Of a DNA stretch of 64,000 nt, positions 7,820-14,388 are shown one piece after another. A program made the translations under genes and the position numbers. Location: positions 124,001-188,000 of the forward strand of contig CAKSEY010000004.1 of NCBI GenBank assembly GCA_934448295.1. Direction: 5' to 3'. The stretch comes from an uncultured Oscillospiraceae bacterium (lineage in GTDB: Bacteria > Bacillota > Clostridia > Oscillospirales > Ruminococcaceae). The notes under the pieces are model-generated. The model was not told the DNA's origin and searched no databases. It saw nothing but the letters and a program-made list of their open reading frames with translations. Positions within the stretch are counted from its first letter, which is position 1, and the number at the start of each line of letters is the position of its first letter.

Positions 7820-8964
7820 TTACTGAGCGCAAAGCTCCCGCAGCTCATACTGTATATCGGTCAGGCACTCCAGCAGAACCGGGTTGAACTGCCCGCACTC
7901 GCCGCTTAGTATCATTTGTATCGCGGTTTCGTGCGAAAACGCTTTTTTATAGACCCTGACGCTTACCAGCGCGTCGTAAACATCCACAATGGAGACTATC
8001 TGCGCGGAAATCGGTATCTCGTCGCCCTTCAGTCCGTCCGGATAACCCCCGCCGTCCCATCTCTCGTGGTGCCAGCGGCATATCTCGCGGTTGAGTTCGG
8101 AATCGTCAACAATAAGCACATTCAGCCGTCCGGAATTCTCGGAAACAGGGTGGGTATCCTCCGTCACGACTGTATTCTTGCGGTTCTTGGCAAGGTACAT
8201 ATTCTTGTCGGCGCGGGTTATCGCGGAGGCAAGCGGCTCCTTTACAGCCATGACCCCGCCCATGCTGACGGAAAGATGAAGCCCCGGGAATCCCGGGATC
8301 TCCGACTTGTATATAACGCGCCGCATGAAGCGGAGCTGCTGTGAAAACCTTTCCTCGGTCATTCCCGGCATGACCAGCAGGAACTCGTCGCCGCCGTACC
8401 GCACCAGAATATCCGTTGCGCGGATACATCTCCTGATTATCTCCACGGTCGTCCTGAGCGCAGCGTCGTCCGCGTCATGACCGCAGGTATCGTTGTACAT
8501 CTTGAAATCGTCAAGGTCGATCATCACCACCCCGTCGGAAACTGCGGAGTTTTTCAGGCGATCCTCAAAATAGCGGCGGTCAGCGCGTCAATGTATATCT
8601 CGGTGTTGTTCCGTGCGAGCTGCGCCGCAAGCTCCTCGCGCCCGTTCAGCGAAAAAGTGGAATCTCCGGAAAGCTCCTTCTGCATCAGAATGACCGAGGG
8701 GCTGCCGTCTGTCTCAACATACACTGCGACTATCTGATATATCTGCGCGCCGATGAATTCCAGCCGGGATATCTCCTTCTTTCCGCTGAGCGCGTCAGAG
8801 ACGATCCTGTCTGTAACGGACTTGTCAATCAACCCGGCGCTGCCGTTTTCGCAGGGCTTGCCTATGTCGTCCCCGGTTATCAGTCTTACGTCAGGAAAAA
8901 CGCGCCTGAATATGTTCATTTCCTCCTTAGCCTGTTCCATGGTTATCGCCACCTGCTGATCCAT
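7820..8964 (-). pseudogene. decayed GGDEF / receiver / HD-GYP regulator
   Basis: Remains of a cyclic-di-GMP signalling gene. The 5' part (8964-8554) reads MDQQVAITMEQAKEEM..., a sensor-like segment ending EIYIDALT where the GGDEF domain starts, then goes out of frame. The next frame begins RYFEDRL and keeps VMIDLDDFK, VRYGGDEFLLV and TRADKNMYLAK, so GGDEF is complete apart from the lost GxxN segment. The pattern fits a 13-nt deletion between two ACC triplets at about 8565. After the GGDEF domain a receiver starts (RLNVLIVDDSEL) but jumps after NREIC into RWHHERWDGGGYPDG, the second half of an HD-GYP domain. Most of the receiver and the HD metal site are missing in frame. Start and ribosome site (AAGGAG) are intact. 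A short functional product from the second frame cannot be excluded. Confidence 0.8.
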
Positions 8965-9438
8965 ATATCACAGCTCCTTACCTGCAATAAAGCACCCTTG
9001 TACCTTTATGCCAGTGAATAATGCGGATCAATATCCGTTTCATCTCTCGAACAAATATATCCCATTTTATGATAATAGCGGAAATCCCCCGATAAAACCA
9101 AAGTCGGGCATGAGCCCGGCAGAACAGCGCTATTGCGTCTATCGTTGCTATTTATTATATCATATCCGCAAGGATATGATATAATTGTCCGAAACGCACG
9201 GAGCAAATCTTTGATTTGCGTATATGCGAGGACTTTTAATCTATAATAAATGCTTTGCATTTATTATATCATATCATTTCTGATATGTCAAAAGGTAAAT
9301 CGCAAACGAATTCACATAGCAGCCACCTTTTGTTGCACTTTCACAGATTTCTTCCTCCATATGTAAAAGATGATGTAAACACCGCACAATTTTCCGGGTG
9401 GAATTAAATCGAACCGTGCCCGGGTAATACTCCGTATA
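8965..9438. repeat. gene-free AT-rich region with four consecutive hairpins
   Basis: No gene is supported in this stretch. It holds a series of near-perfect palindromes: 14 bp ATTATATCATATCC (9154-9167) with 9172-9185; 7 bp GCAAATC (9203-9209) with 9213-9219; 11 bp ATAATAAATGC (9243-9253) with 9257-9267; 7 bp CATATCA (9270-9276) with 9281-9287. TTTATTATATCATATC occurs twice exactly (9151-9166 and 9260-9275). A further GC-rich hairpin lies at about 9103-9120. The base composition differs sharply from the flanks. It looks like a dispersed palindromic element or the scar of a lost mobile element. Confidence 0.65.
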
Positions 9439-9474
9439 CACCCAAACCTCCCTGTCAGATGGGAGGTTTGGGTG
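9439..9474 (-). terminator. strong hairpin after the methyltransferase gene
   Basis: Perfect 14-bp stem CACCCAAACCTCCC (9439-9452) with its complement (9461-9474) and an 8-nt loop, beginning 1 nt after the methyltransferase stop. No long T-run follows on either strand, so it may work as a terminator of lower efficiency or as a 3' stabilising stem. Confidence 0.6.
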
Positions 9475-9475
9475 C

Positions 9476-10258
9476 TTATTTCAGCTTTAATTCCGCCATT
9501 GCGGCATAGTGGATTATGTCGAACTCCGGCGGGTGTTTTTCCAGCATTTTCATGTGCTCCTGCTCCCAGAGCCGGATCTCTTCGGGAGTGAGTGACGCGC
9601 CTACGCCACGGCAGGAACGCATTCTTCCGTTCCAGCCCTCCCGGGTGAAGTGAACGTTCAGCCTGTATTCCTCGTGCCATGCCAGTTCAAACGCGCTATA
9701 ATAGCACTCTGGAACAAATATCGGGTGCATCGTTTCCCCGGCGCCGCTCCAGTTCGGGCTGTATTTTAGTACGATCTCCTCGCTTGCGCCCGCTATCGGG
9801 TCCTCAAACGGGAGCCATTCCATGCAGAGCACAAGCAGTCTGCCGCCGGGCTTCAGTATTCTCTGAAAAACCGGAACTAGCTGCTCATGCTTAAAATACC
9901 AGAAGCACTGGCATGCGGTTATGACATCGAAGCTGTTATCCGGGAAATCCAGCTTCTCCGCCGGCATAGCACGATACTCTATATCCATGCCGCCGGACAG
10001 CCTTTTTGCCTGCTCGATCTGGTTCTCGGAAATATCCGTTCCGACCCACTGCGCGCCGAAGCGATACAAATTACGCGGAATTACGCCCGTGCCCGTGCCG
10101 ATATCCAGAACCCTCTGCCCGGAAACGCACAGACCTCTGTCAACGATTTTCTGATAGAATTCCGGCGGGTAGATGTCCCGGAAACGTGCGTAATCCCCGG
10201 AAGTCCTGCCCCAATCGAAGGCTTTTCCGCCGTCTATCCTGCTGTCAACTATATCCAT
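9476..10258 (-). CDS. class I SAM-dependent methyltransferase
   Basis: A 260-residue protein of the UbiE/COQ5-like methyltransferase type. The SAM-binding motif I is VLDIGTGTGVIP (about residues 48-60), followed by WVGTDISENQ with its acidic ribose-binding residue, AEKLDFPDNSFDVITAC (motif II), and ILKPGGRLLVLC. The start is the ATG at 10258, giving MDIVDSRIDGGKAFDWG; AAAGGAG lies upstream and the ATG overlaps the previous stop as TAATG, so it is coupled to the C_GCAxxG gene. The substrate cannot be predicted. A strong hairpin follows the stop. Confidence 0.88.
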   Translation of the reverse strand: MDIVDSRIDGGKAFDWGRTSGDYARFRDIYPPEFYQKIVDRGLCVSGQRVLDIGTGTGVIPRNLYRFGAQWVGTDISENQIEQAKRLSGGMDIEYRAMPAEKLDFPDNSFDVITACQCFWYFKHEQLVPVFQRILKPGGRLLVLCMEWLPFEDPIAGASEEIVLKYSPNWSGAGETMHPIFVPECYYSAFELAWHEEYRLNVHFTREGWNGRMRSCRGVGASLTPEEIRLWEQEHMKMLEKHPPEFDIIHYAAMAELKLK

Positions 10259-10722
10259 TATTGCTCCTTTACTGGCGGGTGCGCGCTGATGTATTCCTCC
10301 ACCATGTTCGCGGAATAACGGCAAAGCTCCGGGCATGGGCGCTTTTTGTAGTACTCCGCCGTGCGCGCCTCGGGCACCGGGGAGCCCTCCGGCTTTGAAA
10401 GTCCGAGAAGCTCCCGGCATATAAGGCTGCCGTTGTCCTGGCGGAATTTCGCCGCAAGCTCCTGTATGCGTGCGTAAAGCTCCGCCTTAGCCTGCACATT
10501 CTTCGGGTCGGAATATCCGTACAGCACGTTTATCACTATCACCGCGCCGGAAAACGTCCCGCAAACCTCCCGGAGCCGCCCCATTCCTCCGCCGAAGCCG
10601 GAGCCGAAACGCACCGCCATGTCAAAATCCATGCCGATAACGTCCGCGAATGCCCCGACCACCGCCTGAGTGCAGTTATAGCCCTGGAGGAAAAGCTCGT
10701 ATGCTCTGTCTCCCCTGGTCAC
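10258..10722 (-). CDS. C_GCAxxG_C_C family redox-type protein
   Basis: About 154 residues with the spaced cysteines of the family: YNCTQAVVGAFAD near residue 18, then SGFGGGMG...EVCGTFSGA, then LICRELLG, and a C-terminal CPELCRYSA. Family members are thought to bind metal or act in redox reactions, and their function is undetermined. The GTG at 10722 is chosen as start because it overlaps the TGA of the Mrp-like gene (GTGA) and has GGAGG 10 nt upstream. Translation is therefore coupled on both sides, with Mrp ATPase before and methyltransferase after. Confidence 0.85.
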   Translation of the reverse strand: MTRGDRAYELFLQGYNCTQAVVGAFADVIGMDFDMAVRFGSGFGGGMGRLREVCGTFSGAVIVINVLYGYSDPKNVQAKAELYARIQELAAKFRQDNGSLICRELLGLSKPEGSPVPEARTAEYYKKRPCPELCRYSANMVEEYISAHPPVKEQ

Positions 10723-11546
10723 CTTGTGAACGCCTCCGCCGCGTCTGCGATCGGCTCGGCCTCGGGACATTCAAAGCCCTCGACGCTGCCGTTGTCAACC
10801 CTTACAGCCAGCTCCGGGTTTATCGGGAGCTTTGCAAGCACCTTAAGCCCGAATTTCTGCGCTGTTTCGTCAATGTGGCTCAGCCCGAACACGTTGATGT
10901 GCTTTCCGCAGTCGGGGCAGACCGCGTAGCTCATGTTCTCCACCAGACCTATCACCGGAATGTTCATCATCTCAGCCATCTTGACCGCCTTGCCCACGAT
11001 CATGGAAACAAGCTCCTGCGGTGATGTCACCACAATTATCCCGTCCAGCGGAATGGATTGGAACACGGTCAGCGGAACATCGCCTGTTCCCGGGGGCATA
11101 TCAACGAACATATAATCCACGTCGCCCCAGGCAACGTCCGTCCAGAACTGCTTCGCGGTTCCTGCGATTATCGGGCCGCGCCAGATGACCGGGTCGGTTT
11201 CGTCTGGCAGAAGCAGGTTAACGGACATGACCTTTATTCCGGTTTCGGTGGTTACGGGGTAAATCGCGGTTTCGCTGCCCTGCGCCTTTTCGTGGAGCCC
11301 GAATGCCTGCGGTATCGACGGCCCCGTGATATCCGCGTCAAGCACCGCCGTGTGGAATCCCCTGCGGTTCATGAGGACTGCGGACATGGAGGTCACCATT
11401 GATTTTCCAACGCCGCCCTTGCCGCTGACTACACCGATGACCTTTTTTATCCGGCTGTCTTTATGCGGCTGCGCGGTCATGCTTTCCTGCTTTCTTTCGG
11501 AGCAGCTTGCGGAACAGCTTCCGCAGTCGTGGGTACATTCGCTCAT
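10719..11546 (-). CDS. Mrp/NBP35-type P-loop ATPase, iron-sulfur carrier
   Basis: A 275-residue ParA-like ATPase. The deviant Walker A GKGGVGKS (residues 42-49), LDADITGPSIPQAFGL, VDYMFVDMPPGTGDV and VVTSPQELVSMIV are the diagnostic Mrp segments. Cysteines typical of Fe-S carriers are present: the N-terminal ECTHDCGSCSASC, as in NBP35-type proteins, and a C-terminal CPDCG pair. The likely role is holding and transferring iron-sulfur clusters in the cytosol. It lies 18 nt after an unknown gene and overlaps the C_GCAxxG gene. Downstream association with a cysteine-rich redox protein fits Fe-S or metal handling. Confidence 0.9.
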   Translation of the reverse strand: MSECTHDCGSCSASCSERKQESMTAQPHKDSRIKKVIGVVSGKGGVGKSMVTSMSAVLMNRRGFHTAVLDADITGPSIPQAFGLHEKAQGSETAIYPVTTETGIKVMSVNLLLPDETDPVIWRGPIIAGTAKQFWTDVAWGDVDYMFVDMPPGTGDVPLTVFQSIPLDGIIVVTSPQELVSMIVGKAVKMAEMMNIPVIGLVENMSYAVCPDCGKHINVFGLSHIDETAQKFGLKVLAKLPINPELAVRVDNGSVEGFECPEAEPIADAAEAFTR

Positions 11547-11564
11547 TTTATATCACCTTTCGAT

Positions 11565-12335
11565 TCACTTTATCGGGAAATTAACGGCGTACATGGTCAT
11601 AAGGCGGATCCCGCACACCAGTCTGTCGGAAAGCGTCACATAATCCTTTGACCTGTCGTGGGTCTGCGCGGCGGCAGCGGCGGAGTCATTCCAGCTTCCC
11701 ATCGCGCCGAATACGTCCGCCATGTCGCAGGCTACATAGTACTTCATCATCTCGTCGGGGAGCTGCGGGGGGACAGCGCCCTCCTTGAATGTCGGAACTT
11801 TATCGCCCGCCAAGATCTCAGCCGCCTTTTTGAAGGTCTTGGCAAAATTTGCTTCGCCCAACTCCTCGGCAAGCTTCTCAATATCCGTGAGGGTCGCGAT
11901 CATCAGCGAGGATTCATTGCGGAATTCCGGGTCGTTCTCCGGCGCTCCCTCTGCGATGGATTCGGTATAGACTATCGTCCACAGCCTTGTTTCGTTGCTG
12001 AAGCTCCAGTACGGCACAAAGCGCGTCACAGTGTTGTCCGCATAGCGAACGAATATGCTGGTGCCCGCATGGTTTACAAAACCGAGCTGCTGGCGCGCGA
12101 CCTTCATTCCCATTATCATGAAGATACTCTGTATACCCTCGTTTTTCAAGTGCGCGAACCAGTCGGCAGGATCCTTTGCACGGAACAGCGGGCCGCCCTC
12201 GTTCTTCCTGTCGCAGAAATTGAATGTGATGCTCCCCTCGTACTTCAGCGGGGTGAATTCGTAGTCCGTGCCGTTTTTCAGCGCCGTCCTTGCCGCTGCA
12301 ACGATGCGGCAGATCTGTGAAACTTCTCCGTTCAT
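11565..12335 (-). CDS. unknown 256-aa protein
   Basis: No family recognised. It begins MNGEVSQICRIVAAARTALKNG, has mixed alpha/beta character with no signal peptide or membrane helix, and contains aromatic strands such as FVRYADNTVTRFVPYW and TRLWTIVYTESIAEG. The C-terminal half is helical (DEMMKYYVACDMADVFGAMG, then a DSAAAAA linker). It is probably cytosolic. AAGGAG precedes the ATG and overlaps the end of the phosphopentomutase gene, so it is expressed with it. The nucleoside-salvage neighbour does not by itself identify a role. Confidence 0.7.
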   Translation of the reverse strand: MNGEVSQICRIVAAARTALKNGTDYEFTPLKYEGSITFNFCDRKNEGGPLFRAKDPADWFAHLKNEGIQSIFMIMGMKVARQQLGFVNHAGTSIFVRYADNTVTRFVPYWSFSNETRLWTIVYTESIAEGAPENDPEFRNESSLMIATLTDIEKLAEELGEANFAKTFKKAAEILAGDKVPTFKEGAVPPQLPDEMMKYYVACDMADVFGAMGSWNDSAAAAAQTHDRSKDYVTLSDRLVCGIRLMTMYAVNFPIK

Positions 12336-12345
12336 ATTATGCTCC

Positions 12346-13509
12346 TTAGTAAGTTATTTTATTTGCAAAGCTCTCGCCGTCCAGGCTGCCCTCTGCTCCG
12401 AGCAGCTCCAGGACGGTCGCTCCGATGTCACCGAAGCAGGCTCTTGTGCCCAGGTTTCCGGGTCTTATCCCCGCGCCGGATATCAGCACCGGAATGTACT
12501 CCCGCGTGTGGTCGGTTCCCGTATAGCACGGGTCGCAGCCGTGGTCTGCCGTGATCATCAGCACGTCCTCCGGCGGCATTTTTTCCAGGAACGTCCCCAG
12601 CCACACGTCAAACTCATTGAGCGCCAGCGCGTAGCCCTCCGGGTCGCGGCGGTGCCCGTAGCTCATGTCGAAATCCACAAGGTTCGTGAAGCACAGCCCG
12701 TGGAACGGAATACTCTGGAAGCTCGCCGTATGGCTCATATCGCAGAGATTCCCTATGTCCCGGACGTACCTTGTAAGCCCCTTGCCCGCGAAAATATCGT
12801 AGATCTTCCCGACCCCGATAACATCGTAGCCCTGGCGGGAAAGGCAGTCGAGCATGGTGTCCTTAGGCGGGACAAGCGAGAAATCGTGCCTGCGCGTGGT
12901 CCTCGTGAACGGAGGCTCCCCCTCGAACGGGCGCGCGATAACTCTACCCACCGCGTATTTTCCGGTGAGTATCTCCCGCGCCATGCGGCAGTATTCGTAC
13001 AGCTTTTCCGGCGGAACTATGGATTCATGCGCCGCTATCTGGAAAACGCTGTCGGCGGAGGTGTACACGATGAGGTCGCCGGTTCTGAGGTGCTCCTCGC
13101 CGTAGTCCGCAATGACCTTCGTCCCGCTGTACGGCTTGTTGCAGAGCACTCCCCTGCCCGTCGCCGCCTTGAACCTGTCGATGACCTCTTTCGGGAATCC
13201 CTCCGGGAATGTCGGGAACGGCTTCTCGGAAACCAGACCGGAAATCTCCCAGTGACCAGTAGTCGTGTCCTTTCCCTTTGAGCGCTCGGATATCCTGAGA
13301 TACGCTCCTGTCGGCTCTGCGGTCTTTTCTCCTGCGGAAACTCCGTCAATGTTGAAAAGCCCCAGCCGCTGCATATTGGGAACGCAGAGCTTTCCTGTCT
13401 TTGCACAGGAGCCTATGGTGTCGGCTCCGGAATCCCCGAAATCCGCCGCGTCAGGCGCAGCACCGACCCCAAAGCTGTCCAGTACGATAATGAATACGCG
13501 TCTAGCCAT
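12346..13509 (-). CDS. deoB: phosphopentomutase
   Basis: A 387-residue, full-length DeoB of the alkaline-phosphatase superfamily. It begins MARRVFIIVLDSFGVGAAPDA, with the first Mn-binding Asp in LDSFG, then FGDSGADTIG, CNKPYSGTKVIADYG, and the C-terminal metal ligands in LMITADHGCDP and GTDHTREY. It interconverts (deoxy)ribose-1-phosphate and (deoxy)ribose-5-phosphate in nucleoside salvage, in the cytosol with Mn2+. GAGGTG precedes the ATG. No other deo gene lies next to it here. The 114-nt gap upstream could hold a promoter, but none is clear. Confidence 0.95.
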   Translation of the reverse strand: MARRVFIIVLDSFGVGAAPDAADFGDSGADTIGSCAKTGKLCVPNMQRLGLFNIDGVSAGEKTAEPTGAYLRISERSKGKDTTTGHWEISGLVSEKPFPTFPEGFPKEVIDRFKAATGRGVLCNKPYSGTKVIADYGEEHLRTGDLIVYTSADSVFQIAAHESIVPPEKLYEYCRMAREILTGKYAVGRVIARPFEGEPPFTRTTRRHDFSLVPPKDTMLDCLSRQGYDVIGVGKIYDIFAGKGLTRYVRDIGNLCDMSHTASFQSIPFHGLCFTNLVDFDMSYGHRRDPEGYALALNEFDVWLGTFLEKMPPEDVLMITADHGCDPCYTGTDHTREYIPVLISGAGIRPGNLGTRACFGDIGATVLELLGAEGSLDGESFANKITY

Positions 13510-13623
13510 AAAATCACCTCATCTGTTTTAAAGCTGCTCCACATTGCCTGCCGTTTCCAGCCGGAGCGCCCATCGGCACGGCTTGTCCAGGAGCATTCCA
13601 CTGTATGTCATTTATTCTGTTTC

Positions 13624-14367
13624 TCACTGATCCTGCTCGCGGCAGGTGAGCGGCAGCGGCGCGCCCATGCCCTCGTAGACCTCAAGCTCCGTGCCCGGCG
13701 CAACTATAACCAGCCCGCCCCAGCTAAAGCGGATATTCAGCGCGTTCATGCCGCTGTTGCGTATTATCCCCAGAAACTCCCCGGGGAGCATATACGATGA
13801 ATGTGACAGGAACTGAATGTTCCCGTGCTTGTACGGCACGAACTCCACCAGATAATTCACCGAGGCGACAAGCGTTGTGAAATCGTAGTCGAAATCCGTC
13901 AGCCTGCCGAAAAACTCGCTGGCGCCGTTTTCTCCGCGGTACATTCCCGCCTCAAAGTAAAAATCCAGGCTGTCGGTGAATTCAATGAACAGCGACCTGT
14001 CCGGGAGCTTTTCGGTGAGCTCCCGCTTGAATCCGGCGACCTCGGCGGCAACCTCGCCGTAACGCCGGGCGACCAGCTCCACGGAATCCTCTATGCCGTG
14101 CTCCTCGGCGAATTTCCCGAACACGCACATGGAGCGCAGCGGGTCGTAGCACTCGCAGCCCATGTCGCTTATCTTCAGCAGGTACTCGGAATTCAGCGTG
14201 TGCAGCACGAAAGTGCCGTCCTCCCGGCTGAATTCCACTTCCTCTATCAGCGAGGTATGTATGTCCGAGCCGTCAGGGCAGAGCGGACTCATATGCCCGT
14301 AGACTATTCCGCAGGCAACGTAACCCGCGCCGTCATAGCAGATATACCATTTATCAAGAACGATCAT
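13624..14367 (-). CDS. unknown 247-aa protein
   Basis: No family recognised. It is an acidic, aromatic-rich protein beginning MIVLDKWYICYDGAGY, with apparent beta strands in the first 70 residues, a central helical stretch (VELVARRYGEVAAEVAGFKRE) and a C-terminal strand region ending LTCREQDQ. There is no signal peptide, membrane helix or obvious catalytic motif. AAGGAG precedes the ATG, and the gene follows the GH3 gene by 21 nt, so it belongs to the same transcript. Confidence 0.65.
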   Translation of the reverse strand: MIVLDKWYICYDGAGYVACGIVYGHMSPLCPDGSDIHTSLIEEVEFSREDGTFVLHTLNSEYLLKISDMGCECYDPLRSMCVFGKFAEEHGIEDSVELVARRYGEVAAEVAGFKRELTEKLPDRSLFIEFTDSLDFYFEAGMYRGENGASEFFGRLTDFDYDFTTLVASVNYLVEFVPYKHGNIQFLSHSSYMLPGEFLGIIRNSGMNALNIRFSWGGLVIVAPGTELEVYEGMGAPLPLTCREQDQ

Positions 14368-14388
14368 CGTTTCTCCTTGGAAAACTGC

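Noticed and set aside
7820..8530. The 236-aa GGDEF frame as an intact gene
   Set aside because: It lacks the first GGDEF segment and a normal start, and it joins a receiver fragment to half an HD-GYP domain. The upstream frame holds the missing N-terminus, so it is treated as part of a pseudogene.
9150..9290. CRISPR array
   Set aside because: The repeats are palindromes of differing sequence with no regular spacers, and no cas genes are near.
9273..9358. Short minus-strand gene MEEEICESATKGG...
   Set aside because: It has only 28 codons, lies inside the palindromic region, and no ribosome site was established. It is more likely part of a repeat element.
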